A DNA stretch of 64,000 bases, taken from the NCBI GenBank assembly GCA_028583605.1, contig CM053330.1, positions 26,181,233-26,245,232 on the forward strand. Direction: 5' to 3'. The DNA comes from Dastarcus helophoroides. Lineage: Eukaryota > Arthropoda > Insecta > Coleoptera > Bothrideridae. The position numbers and the translations under genes were made by a program. Each line of letters opens with the position of its first letter. The stretch's first letter is position 1. Shown here piece by piece: positions 1-10,997 of this stretch. The notes under the pieces were generated by a model. The model did no database searches and was not told where the DNA came from. It worked only from the letters and a program-made list of their open reading frames with translations.

Positions 1-195
1 GAGAATCAAGATTGGAATTTTCGGCAAATATTAAGGCTAACATGTCAGCCTTTACTTTGGAGGTAGTAGCAATATTGCTATTTTCATCGAGTAAAGGTGG
101 AAAATTTGAAGATGTAAAATTCTTTCCTAATCGACTTTGCAAATCCCCAAAAGGACCTGGAACCGTTCGGACAGTTAATAAGCCTCTGGTGAAAC
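1..195 (-). mobile_element. CR1/Jockey-group LINE, internal fragment
   Basis: The block is nearly the same, base for base, as positions 35595-35790, the pre-RT part of the large minus-strand LINE in this window. Read on the minus strand it encodes the linker just upstream of reverse transcriptase. An open frame on the plus strand here is only the antisense shadow. The element continues off the left edge of the window, so its true extent is unknown. The homology stops at about 195, where satellite A begins. Confidence 0.85.
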
Positions 196-1227
196 TCATT
201 TAACAATATAACATTCTACATGACAGAGGAAGTACTAGTTCACGTTTGACAAATCCATACATTTATGCATGAGCATGAAGATCTACATTAAACAGATTCA
301 GACAGCTGAGTCCCGAAGTCTTCAACATAACATCCTCTAAATTAAATAAAGCTTACAATATAATATTCCTGGAGATAGGGCAGTTTTAGATTTGGGAGGT
401 GTCGTTTGGTAAATCCCTATATCTTTGATACAACATTTTGTAGAACGATGAAACTTTATATTAGATGAGTGAATAATTAAATCTTCAACATAACATTCAG
501 TAAAATCAGTAAAATGATAAAATTTTAGATTTGCCCTATAACGTTTGTGAAGGCTTAGATCTTTAGCTTAACAGTCTGCAGACAAACAAAACTCTAGACT
601 ACATAGACTTGTAAGGCTGAATCTTCGAATGTCGAACATTCTGTAAAATGAGTGAAACTAAACTTATAACGTTTTATATTTGCGAGACAAAGTTTGCTGA
701 AGTCTTACATATTCATTATATTATGCCGCAGTCCAGGAATTTTCAATATTACATTTTATAAAACAAGTTAAACGTGAACTTACAGTGCAATATTCTAGAA
801 TACAAATAAAATTCTAGTTTGCTCTGATTTTTAACGTACCATTCAATAGAAGGATTAAAGTCTAAACTAGATAGATTTGTACAGCTGAATCTCTACATTT
901 TTAATATAACATTTTTTAAGACGAGTGATATACTATTCTACAATTGCAAAGAAAATTTGTTGGAGCTTTAAATCTTTATTATAAGCATACTGCAGACCAG
1001 GAATCTTCAATATTACATTCTATAAGACAATTTAAACGGCAAACTTAAAGTACAATATTCTAGAATACAGATAAAGTTCCAAATTTGCGATATGTACATA
1101 GTGTTGCGTGTTATTGGTTCGACAATTAAAACTTCGTGAATTGTAACACTTTATTTCTAAACTTATTTCGGAACACTAGGATTATGATTCACTTAACTAT
1201 CAAACTATCTAACTATCTGACTATCTG

Positions 1228-1372
<145 letters not shown>

Positions 1373-1375
1373 ACT

Positions 1376-1403
1376 ACTGAGGGAAAGACAACCGCTATTT
1401 ATA
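1376..1403 (-). promoter_or_regulatory. LTR core promoter (TATA + arthropod initiator)
   Basis: On the minus strand TATAAATA (1396-1403) is followed about 25 bases downstream by TCAGT (1376-1380), the arthropod initiator consensus. The same pairing is kept in the other LTR copies, which supports it as the real start of the R region. Confidence 0.6.
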
Positions 1404-1882
1404 CCGCTCCGGTTTTCTAAAACGGATCTCCGTACAGATAAGATTATCGTTTGCGGAAACGTCTGGAGCGCTTATCTGCCATGTGATTCATTCTCGCGGC
1501 CGCTTCCCATTATCAAATGTTTCTCGGGAGTTCCTCACATCTCACACAATCACCAACACAAACTTTACATTTTGTTACAATATTTGTGGAAACTTTGATC
1601 TTTAGGGTAACATTTTGTAGAAGGATGAAAATCCAGACCAGATAAAGTCCCACAGCTGAATCTCTAAATTGTAAATCTATAACATAATATTCTATAGGGA
1701 AAATCAAATTGTAAACTTACAATACAACATTCGAAGATGCAAGTAGAATACAACCTAGACTGCAAAATCATGCAGCCCTCCAGGAGTGTATCGTGAATCA
1801 TAGGTAGCTGAATTACCAACAGTTGAAACACTGCCACCCAGCGAAGCAATTGCTCTCTAGGAAAGTTCCCAGAAGAAAAGGA

Positions 1883-2101
1883 TTCTAATGCATAGACCAA
1901 TAGGTTTGAACATTAATTAGAATCAAAGTTTGGAAAGCAAAGACCGGTTTCGATCTTGTTAGATCTTGTCAGTTCTCTACATTTGTTAGCATTCGAGTTG
2001 GATATACCAAACTGACGATATCTAACAAGATCGAAATCGGTCTTTGGTTTCCAAACTTCGAATCTAATTAATGTTCAAACCTATTGGTCTGTGCATTAGA
2101 A
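1883..2101. mobile_element. Hairpin element, 92-bp arms, 35-bp loop
   Basis: Positions 1883-1974 and 2010-2101 are inverted copies of each other with only a few mismatches; both arms run from TTCTAATGCA through CCAATAGGTTTGAACATTAA to GTCAGTT. The arms are equal in length and separated by 35 bases. The size and symmetry fit a foldback MITE or a long hairpin that would form double-stranded RNA if transcribed. It lies within satellite A. No open frame or transposase piece is seen. Confidence 0.85.
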
Positions 2102-2243
2102 CATTTGTAAAGACAAAAAATTTCAAGATTTGTGAAATAATATTTGTTAAAGTTTCAGATCTTTAGTATTACATTCTGTAGAATGGTAAAGCATTAGATT
2201 AAATAGATTCGAATTGCTGAGTCCTAGAATCTTCAATAGCATT

Positions 2244-4677
2244 GAAGGCGTAGCTAGGAGAGCGCATGGTAGGGTACTTGCCCCCTCTGGTTCATACAGC
2301 TAAACGAAAATTTATATTCAACTGAGGAGACTTTTTCAAAAAAAAAAAACCATTTGTCAAAATTTGTTTCAAAATTTCTAATTTTAATCTTAAAATTCAT
2401 TTTTGTTTCTTTCGAAATTTTACCATTTCTCAAAATCCGTTTTTTTTTCTAACATTTAGACTTTTCTTTATATTTTGATTTTCTGCAAATTTCGACTTGT
2501 TTATCAAATGAAAGTGTTTATAACTGAAACACAACTTTCTGAAAATTGTAACTTGTTTCTCAAAATTTCGACCTTTATCTCAATATTCGACATTTTCTAA
2601 CTTGAGTTGGGGATGATCGGGTCACATATTTCATGCAGTCAAGAAAAAATTCGCGACATTTTATTTTTCTTGAAATTCATCCTTTTCCCAAAATTTCGAT
2701 AAAATTAGACTCCCTCTGAAAAATGTTGTGCGTTTACTAAAGTTCAACTCTTTTCTCAAAATATCAATCTTTTTATTAAAATTTCGAATTCTTGTTTTTA
2801 AATTGGTTTCGGGTTTTCAAAAGGAAAAAAATCGAAATTTTTAGGAGAAAACGAATTTAAAAAATTAAAATTTTGCTATTTTTCCCGGAATTTGTCTTTT
2901 TTTCGAAAATTTAAAATTTCAATCATATAAATTCTACTTTTTGGACCCTTCGTTCCAAAAATCTTTTTTTTTTTTGTCAAAATTTTGCCACTTCTCTTAA
3001 TAATTCTCTTTTTTTATTAATTTCGACTTTTTTAAATTTGACTTCAAAAATTAAAACTTCATATTTCGCCTTATTTTTGAAATTTCCACATTTATTTCAA
3101 AATCCGATGTTTTAGTTTCTGGAAATTATTGACTTTTTTCTCGAAACTGGATTTTCCTTGAAATTCCTATTTCCCCAAAATTCGTCTATTTTTCCTTAGA
3201 TCGGCATGTTATCAACAAATAAAAATGTTGAGAAAAGTATTTTTGGGTAATTTCGAGAAAAAGTTTTCTTATATTCTTATAGATTCAATTTCTTTATTGA
3301 AATTTAAATATTATGTCAGAATTAGATTAAAGAAGTAAAAATGTCGAGAAAAATGTTTTTGAAAATTGCGGATTTTTTCATAATATTCGACCTCTAGAAA
3401 TATTTTGATATTATTAGAATTATTAATATTTTCGAGTTTTTTCGAAAAGTTGGGTTTTTATTTCAAATTTGGTTTTCTAAATTCGAGTTTTCCATTTTTT
3501 TTTCTCGAAATTCGTCGCTTTCGAAATTAAAAAATTTCGACGGTATTTTTCAAAAATCATTATTTTTTTTTCGAAGTCAATTTTTTTATTATTTGATTTT
3601 TTCTGATTTTTTGTTTTTGTTTTATATTCAAATTTCGGAACATTTCATGTTTCTTAAAATTTGTCTGATTCTGAAAACTTTGACTTGTACTTCAAAATGT
3701 TATATTTTATGTTTTTGGAAATCTCCACTTACAGTAGAAAATTTTCTCAAAATTTCAACTGTTTCTAAAATGTGTGTCTTTTTTTACAAATTTCGGTCTT
3801 TACACATAGATTTTTTTCGAATTTTCAATACTTTTCCCGAAAGGTTAGGTTTTTATTGGTTTTTTTCTCAAAAATTCTTTTTTTTAAAAATTGTTCTTAA
3901 AAATTCTACGTTTGCCCACAAAACTAACTACGACTTAAATTTTTATTTTTCTTCAAGAAATTTTAACCTTTTTCTCGACATTTCAGTGGTATTTTTCAAA
4001 AATCGTTATTTTTTTCGAAATCCATTTTTTTAATATCCGGATTTTTCTAAAAATTTTTTCTTTTTTAATTTGACTTTTCCAAAATTTAATGTTTGTCTTA
4101 ATTTCGAAATTCTGACAAAATGCAATATTTTTAAACATTTCTACTTACAATGGGACATTTCTCAAAATTTCGACTTGTTTCAAAATTGGATTGACGTTTT
4201 CACGAAGATCTGAATATTCTGAGAAAAGCATTTTTAGAAAACTTCGAGAAAAAGATATTTTGTGAATTTCAAGATTATGACAAAACTGGAATAAAGTAGA
4301 AATTCTGAGAAAAATATTTTGGGGATTTTTTCTCTAAATTCGACTTACAATTAGTCTGGCAATTGCGAAGTTTTCCACAAAATTCGAGTTTTTAAAATTT
4401 CGAGTTTTTTTTCTTCAAAATCTCGACAATTTTCGAAGTTTTCTGGAAGGTTCGGGTTTTATTTTAGATTCAATTTTCTGACCGTTTCTTCAAAGTTTGG
4501 TTCTATTACCAAATTTCAAATTTAGTCTGAAAATTCTATGCCCCAGTTCATGTAGTTAAGTTGTAGTAGTTAATAAAAATTTATATTTACTCATTCCAAA
4601 CATTTTCCGGTTTTCTTTTTTTATCAATTTTTCAAAACGATTCTTGCCCCTCCCTGAACGAAATCCTGCCTACGCCC
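2244..4677. mobile_element. TIR element (GGCGTAG ends) carrying TTTCGA array
   Basis: The left end reads GAAGGCGTAGCTAGGAG and the inverted right end GGGCGTAGGCAGGATTT, short terminal inverted repeats. Both sides carry the same 8 bases, ATAGCATT (2236-2243 and 4678-4685), a perfect target duplication. Satellite A resumes on the right side. The interior is almost entirely a T-rich degenerate array of the type CAAAATTTCGACTTTTT, with no transposase. The 8-bp duplication suits hAT and some other superfamilies; the ends do not follow the usual hAT CAGNG start, so I leave the superfamily open. A related terminus is present at 27385-27447. Confidence 0.75.
3593..4033 (+). repeat. Longest open frame in T-rich array, not a gene
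   Basis: A 146-codon open stretch runs through the array, but its translation is dominated by Phe, Leu, Ile and Lys from TTT/TTC and AAA codons. It follows the repeat period and has no recognisable domain. It is open by base composition. I list it so that it is not mistaken for a membrane protein. Confidence 0.8.
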
Positions 4678-4685
4678 ATAGCATT

Positions 4686-5950
4686 CCTAAAGATAGAGAG
4701 AATTTTAAATCTATGACATAATAAATATTTAGAATTTTTCCTTTTGTTAAGGTTTTACATTTTCGATTTATGTTTTTGTTCTACAAATTAGACTACAAGT
4801 CTTTGATTTCACAATGCCAACTTTTTTCGAACTTTCGAAAGTAGTTTTTTTACATAGTTCAAGTACTTATTTAGTTTAGAAACTGATCTTAAAATTTTAA
4901 CATTTTTCTTTACATAAATAATAATTTTTTTAGAAATTATATTTTTTTGTAATTTCAGATTTACATTCTCAGTTTACGCCTTTTTTAATTTGAAATTTTG
5001 ACAATATAGAAATTATGAATATTTGTTCTAAAACATTTTGGAAATTCAAGCTTTATTCTCAAATTTTTGAAATTGTCAAAATTATTGTTTTCATACTTTT
5101 TATTAATTTAGCTTTTCATCCTGGTGTTTGTACTTTTTCCCGAATTTAGAGTTTTAGATCATAATTTACAAAAAGTGAAAGCGTAAAATCTGCAATAAAA
5201 AATAAATCGAGACTAAAATCAAAAAATTTTCTTTTCATTTTCTCATATATTCTAGATTTTTCTTGAAAGGCTAAACTATTTCTTCTTTTTATTTATTGTC
5301 TGGGTTATATTTTGTGGCAAAAAAAGGTAAAATCGAATAAAGTAAATTCTCAACTTTGAGGAAAAATCGGAATTTCCAAAAAAAACTCGTTCTTTATAAG
5401 AAAATCAGAAAAAATCCATATGTTAATTTATATATTTTAAGTTCTTCTCATAAAAGTCGAAATTCCAAAATTAATGTCGAAATTTTTAAATAAAACTGGA
5501 TAGGTATTTACCAAATTTGATTTTAAAGTCGAGGTTCTAAAACTTTCTTAAAAATTTTATGTTTTTTTATATAATGTTTCTAAAAATACTATATAAAAAA
5601 CATAAAGTTTTCTAAATAAACTTGAACTAAAAATAACTTAAAAAACAAATTTTTAATTTGAAGTCCAAATTTGAGGAAACATATCAAAAATCGTTGAAAT
5701 TTGGTGACAACAATTTTTAAATGCAACTTTTAAAGTTAATGTTTGTTCTACATTTCCGCAGTTATTAGCTTCTTTACAAATTAACCAAAGATAGAAAGTG
5801 ATCTATTTAAATTCCTTAATTTATGAAATGTTTTCCAGTTTGGGAGACTTTCTTTAGATTGAATATATGTTCAGAAAGCTGAGTTCCGGGATCAGTCCAG
5901 AATATAGAATCTGGATCGTTCCATACTTACATAAATTATTTGTATTTTAG
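4686..5950. other. AT-rich DNA, no gene
   Basis: The first 50 bases or so resume satellite A. The rest is very AT-rich, with scattered AAATTTCGA-like words but no clear period. No open frame, inverted repeat or coding trace stands out. Confidence 0.6.
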
Positions 5951-5951
5951 T

Positions 5952-6001
5952 TGTCCTGTTTTGTCAATGTAAATATTTTCATTATTTTTGCAAAACAGGA
6001 C
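5952..6001. other. Small stem-loop
   Basis: GTCCTGTTTTG at 5952-5962 is the exact reverse complement of CAAAACAGGAC at 5991-6001, leaving a 28-base AT-rich loop. It sits at the border between AT-rich DNA and a higher-GC block. There is no T-tract or known RNA family match, so its function is unknown. Confidence 0.5.
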
Positions 6002-6003
6002 GA

Positions 6004-6470
6004 GTTATTTTTAGTTATTTAGGAATCATTACGTGGTAAGAGCAGAAATAAATAACTTTTCACTCAACCGAATGAAATGATTTGAAATGTCTACTGGGGC
6101 CGCTGTTTGTGTTCGCTTTCTCTGAGGGATAATTTCTCGGTAATGAGGGAGTAAAATATGGAGATTCGGCGGCGGTTAGGCAGCGAACGACGGTTGACCC
6201 TTGGCCCGCGACCCTTAGAGATCGGGATCTCTTCCCTAAATGACCGCCATATGTCTTTCCTAGTGAAGTTTCGTCACTACGAGTTGTCAACACAAGGTAT
6301 ACCCGTACTTTGTCTTCTGTCCTGCACTCAACCGCAGACCACCATTAAACGTAGAACACTCTACTTTTAAGTCTGCATCAGATACAATTATAAAACTATA
6401 AGAAATACTTTAAAAAATTGTACCTTACAAGAACTACCTGTAATGTAATGAAATCTGACAAATTCTAAAG
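6004..6470. other. Single-copy higher-GC block
   Basis: Around 6080-6360 the base composition rises in GC and no repeat seen elsewhere in the window is present. Two short overlapping frames on opposite strands (77 and 70 codons) give no recognisable domain and are probably chance. It could be conserved noncoding sequence. Confidence 0.4.
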
Positions 6471-6749
6471 ATGAGCTTTTTCTGTACACGTCCGGCTAAA
6501 ATTGTTCCTTATATGCATCAATACGATATTATTTCTATTATCAGCTTCAACCTCATTACTTTCTTATCATGGTATTTACAATTGTAAGCTTAGCAAAAAT
6601 TTAGAGCAATTAGGGATTTCTCAATTCCGTACTCCTGTTTTCTCGAATGATAGAATGTTCTTCTCCATGCTAAATTCTATTCAAGGACAATGTTATCCAC
6701 CGAATGAGCCAGATTAATATAGATTAGCCAGCAATATTTCTCTACATAG

Positions 6750-6945
6750 AAGAAGTTTCTGCAAACGTTGGCAGAAGTTTCTGCAAACGTTCGGCAGAAG
6801 TTTCTGCACATGTCCGGCAAAAATTTCTGCAAATATCCGGTAGAAGTTTCTGTACAAATTCTGCAGACATTTCTACACACGTCCAGTAGAAGTTTTTGCA
6901 TATATCTGACAAAATTTTTGGGTACATCCAACAAAAGTTTCTACT
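6750..6945. repeat. 23-bp tandem repeat with heat-shock-element pattern
   Basis: About nine units start near 6750, 6773, 6797, 6819, 6842, 6865, 6888, 6910 and 6933, with the consensus AGAAGTTTCTGCAAACGT plus CCGGC. The sequence AGAAGTTTCT is an exact nGAAnnTTCn, the binding pattern of heat-shock factor; units 1, 2, 3 and 5 keep it perfectly and the later units are decayed. The unit looks like a short local amplification of the CCGGC/TTTCTGC part of satellite B. Because 23 is not a multiple of 3, repetitive open frames appear on both strands; these are not genes. Confidence 0.8.
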
Positions 6946-8009
6946 TAATTACAGTGGATTATTAATCCTCACTGAGCAAATATAATCTTAGTAGGGATTT
7001 TTTGCCCAAGTACGGCTAAATCTTCTGTCGTGGCGATAGTCCAATATTCTTTCTGCAAATAATTGCTGCTTTATTCTCATACTCTTTGATTCAAATGGCT
7101 AATTAAAAGTGGCGACATAATTTAAATGGCATGGGTATTTTTCGTACTAGGCTGAAGAACTTGTTTAATCACTTTTGGTTGTGTTTAAATATCTGCCAAA
7201 TGAGGTAGCAGAATGATGACACTTTTCTGTATATTTCTTGTTAATATTTCTTCATAACTATGACAGGGCGATATGTTTTCTTTGAATGATTTCGGTCTTA
7301 TTAACTTCTAACTTCTGAACATTTTCAGCTAAAGTTTCTATCATTACAGCAGATTGACATTTTTTCTGCGTAATTCTACTTTCAATTCTTTTTTATCCTA
7401 ATCAATAGAGTGGTAAACCTAGGCTAAATATAATATTTTCTGCACAAATGAAACAATAATTTTACAATCTGCTTGCTTGAGAGAATATGTTAAATCAATT
7501 GAATAAGTTAAATAATTTAATAAAACTTTTCTGCCGCAGAAGCGCCCTAAACGTATTCTAAGCTTCTAAGCTGTACATGGGACATATTTTCTGAAGATAA
7601 TATTTTTCTGTAAATTCTGGTTAAAATATTTGTTTAATTACAATAAAACTTTACTTTTTTTCTGCAGTTCTACACTAAAAAAGTTTTACCTGTTTACTAA
7701 AGGGGTAATCTTAACTTCAGCTAAATTGTATCTATTGTTGGGAGTGTGTTCTCTGTTAAGTGAGATGATGATGGTAATACTATTTTGAATATTGTCTGAT
7801 ATAATTTCAGCATAATTACGGCAGCCCCTATTTTTGTTTTGATAGTTATAATTTTGATTCTGATCATTAGAATAATTGGCTGAACTGAATTTGCAATTTG
7901 TTCATGGTAAATCTCGTACACATTGTTTCTCCCAAATAAAATTAATTTACCTTCATGGAGAAATTTATTCGACGTAATATTTGCAAATCAAGTCAAGCCC
8001 CACTTTTGC

Positions 8010-8560
8010 GAGTTATCGCCATCATTAAAAAAGAAATGATAGCACACCTGTTGCTCCCTCAATATTTTATAAGGAACTTTAACGTCCCCTAACTTTGTTT
8101 ATTGGTTTTTGACAAATCAGTTCAATCAACACGGCAAATTCCGAAAAAAATTCGCTTCATTGATTTCTGGTTCGCCACAGATGAAAATATATGATCTCGA
8201 ACAGTTAAAAAAACTGAATTTTCGTTCGTATTACGCTGTGAAAAATCGAGGCGCGTGTTCAGCAACACCGACGGCTTCACCATGGGATCATGGATGCTGG
8301 GTAACTTCCCGCTGGGCGAGCTACATCTGCATATGACATTCCAACGGACTCGAACTGTGAGAAAACGAAACAATCAAAAGAAGCCAAGGCATTCTACAGA
8401 TTAGAAACGATGATTCTATCAGGAGATAGAAGCGGACTGGCCGCTGGCCGTCTCATTCGTTATGCAGGGGCGGACTTCTCCAGCTTTCGAACGAGATGGA
8501 GACACTTTAATCTGGAAATCAATTAACATGGAAATTATTAATTAGAATATAAATGAATTC
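8010..8560. other. Single-copy higher-GC block
   Basis: Positions 8100-8520 differ from the surrounding satellite in base composition and show none of its motifs. Overlapping frames of 75 and 83 codons on opposite strands have no domain that I recognise. No splice-bounded exon can be argued. It may be conserved noncoding DNA or an unrecognised old insertion. Confidence 0.4.
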
Positions 8561-9212
8561 AATTAGTTTGGTTGCGCGAAATATATATCATTAAAGTCGC
8601 TGTGCTGCAGATGTAAAGCGATTAAAAAACGAATGAAATTCGCTGCTACTGTAAAAAAAAACATTTTGTTTTAATGCTTTTATCGATATGTTTACATAAA
8701 GATGAAAGCTTTGAAAGCTTATACATCAATACTGCGCTCTTATTGTAAAGTTATTTTTAACGCCAGACGTAAAGAAAAACCTGTTTGTGAGTACCAAACC
8801 AGACTACCGTAACTAGTCAGAAATTTTGGCTAGATGTTTGCAAGAAAGTATTATGTTTAAACCGGGTGCAAAAATTTTCTGCCTACTTACGAAAAGTTAT
8901 AATTGGTTATTTTTTGCCTAAAATGACCTAGCTTATGACAAATTTCCTAAAAAAATCACTCGTCATGCGTCCAGCTAGAATTTCGCCGGCCAACGCCAAG
9001 CCAAAATTGGATGACTATTTACCTAAAACGATTTATTTTGTGTAAAATTTTCACAGGTATCACGTATCACTATGTTAGCCCTATCTATGTTAGCCTGTCT
9101 TTCTGCGTAAGTCTTGATCCAATTTTGTTACCTTCACTTCTTTGTGGTACAATTTTATTTTTAATGGCTTATTTTACATAAAATTTCCTTAATGCGTCGT
9201 CATATTGGAATA

Positions 9213-9775
9213 CAGTGAAACCTCTCGATAACGAACCTCGATATACCGAATTTCTTTATATAACGAATTTTTTCATGAAACGCAACATTTTTATCAAAAT
9301 TTACACATAAAAAGTAAGATTTCTCAAGCTTTAATTAGGTTTTAAATGCTTCCATTCAAAAAAATTTGTTAATTCCTGGGATACCCATAATAAAAACATT
9401 TTAAGGTTTAATTAATTTTTAGTTGCATTCAGTTGGGAAAAAGTTCTTAAGTTTTGGGATACCTCATGCCCATGACTTTGTTGGCCTGATAGCACAAAAA
9501 CGATTTTCTTTTTCCATTGATGTAAGAAGAGTAAAATTGCAAAAAAAATGTCAAAGAAAAAAAGCATTAACGACCAGTGAAAAAGTTCAGTTGATCAATA
9601 GTGTTGTAATCAGAGTTTAAAAAAAGGAAACCTCCAACAAGTTTGGAAACCCTACTACAAGCATATGAATTTTAACATATGATTTGTGTATTTCTAACTA
9701 CCTCCATAAAATGAAAACCTCTCTATAACAATTTTTTTGTAGAATTTAGGAATTCGCTGTAGGGAGGTTTGACTC
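9213..9775 (+). mobile_element. pogo-like DNA transposon, internally deleted
   Basis: The left end CAGTGAAACCTCTCGATAAC and the inverted right end GAGTCAAACCTCCCTACAG are terminal inverted repeats, with TA at 9211-9212 and 9776-9777 as the target duplication. TA duplication and CAGT-AAACC ends are typical of the pogo/Tigger branch of Tc1/mariner. At about 560 bp it has lost most of the transposase (full elements are around 2 kb or more). A DNA-binding domain remnant survives inside. A relative in the opposite orientation is at 29386-29999. Confidence 0.8.
9546..9665 (+). pseudogene. pogo-like transposase, N-terminal HTH remnant
   Basis: The plus-strand frame gives RKKALTTSEKVQLINSV, then after a stop in the same frame KKETSNKFGNPTTSI. 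This is the layout of the psq-type helix-turn-helix at the start of pogo/Tigger/CENP-B-like transposases: a basic start, an ALT-SEK-ELI helix, then K-FG-P-ST. The domain binds the terminal inverted repeats in live elements. Here it has an internal stop, and neither the second HTH nor the DDE catalytic domain follows before the right terminus, so it is dead. The open frame begins further upstream, at 9423, without a convincing start. Confidence 0.65.
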
Positions 9776-10601
9776 TAGTTAATATATGTTAACCCAATAC
9801 CTGCATTTCTGCTTGCTTCTGATCAAATTCCTGAAAGAGAGTATTGACTAGTTTTTCTTGCATAAAACCTACTGTCTCCTCGAATCATCCGTCATGTCCT
9901 ATGTTAATCCAGCAGATACTTTTCGACGAACGTCCTGCCAAAATTTCTGCTTAGTTGCTGCAAGACAGTATTGACGGATTTTCTAAGTAAAAATGTCTAC
10001 TCTACGTAAAACTTCCCTAGAAATCAAACGTCATGTCCTAATGGAAATCCAGCAGATACTTTTCTGCGAAAGTGTAACGAAAAATCCTCAAGTAAAACGA
10101 TGTTTTTTTTACATAAAACTGCCTTTCAAATTACTGCTCATGTCTCAATGGTAACTCAACAAATACTTTTCTGCTTATGTTCGGATCAATTTTCTGCTTA
10201 GTTACGGCAGACTTATATTGTTTTCTAACTGTAGTTTCTCATTTAATGATTTCGTTAGGGTCAAGTGTCATATCCGGATGATTACATTTTTACGTACGTC
10301 TGGGTTGATCTCTTAATTATTGCAAGTTATTACATATTGTCTAATTTTTTACATAAAATAATCTATGACCTAAATTACCTAAAACTTAACCATGAATCAT
10401 GTATTATGTCCTGTGTTAACCACAGCAGACATTCTCTGTGTGCGTCCGGACAAAATATCAGCTTAGTTTCAGTAAGCTAATATTATCCAATTTCTTGCGT
10501 AACATGATTTGTTATCTAGATGATCTTTCTATGAATCAAACGCGTCATATCCTGTTAGCCCAGTATGTATTATTTGCAAACGAATCAAATTTCTGCTTGA
10601 T

Positions 10602-10997
10602 TAAAAAAAATATATAAATTAAATATAATTATTATTATTAATTATTATAATTAAAAATTATATATATACGTAAGAAAATTTTCTAGAAAAATTTGATAAG
10701 GGGAAAGCGGCCACGATAATGAAGCAAACGGTAGATAAGCGTTCCAGAAATTTCGGCAAACGATAAGCCTTATCTGCAAGATTTTTCTAGAAGCTGGAAG
10801 CCAGAACTATATAAGGCGGTCGCCTTTCCCTCGAGTCAGTTAGTTAGAATCAGTCAGTGTAATTCGTGAGTTAGCAGTTAGAAGTAAATAAGTGAGTTCA
10901 TTATTCAGTTGTAGTGTTCCTAGTTTAGTTTGGTAATAAAGTTGGTATTATTCAATTCATGCGTTAATAATCAATTCGAACCGATAAGCCCGTAACA
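10602..10997 (+). mobile_element. Solo LTR, family 1 copy D
   Basis: This is the plus-orientation copy of the LTR family seen inverted at 1102, 22665 and 39834. It shares TTTCTAGAAAAATTTGATAAGG, the AAGCGGCC block, the CGATAAGCCTTATCTG region, promoter, AATAAAG and the end CCGTAACA. The left edge is uncertain: the first 70 bases are an AT-only stretch rich in ATT and AT steps that seems to have expanded where other copies read TGTAACAAAATG. Satellite B flanks both sides and no internal domain is present. Confidence 0.75.
10808..10840 (+). promoter_or_regulatory. LTR core promoter (TATA + initiator)
   Basis: TATATAAG (10808-10815) lies about 30 bases before the A of TCAGT (10836-10840), the expected spacing. 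The polyadenylation signal AATAAAG follows near 10933, giving a short R region. This copy has the clearest promoter layout of the family. Confidence 0.65.

Noticed and set aside
3593..4033. 146-codon open frame, Phe/Leu-rich, resembling membrane segments
   Set aside because: It lies in a T-rich degenerate array; codons follow the repeat, no domain, no start context. Open by composition.
6677..6934. Cys-rich repetitive protein on the minus strand
   Set aside because: It is the translation of the 23-bp tandem repeat; another frame gives a similar product, as expected of the repeat.
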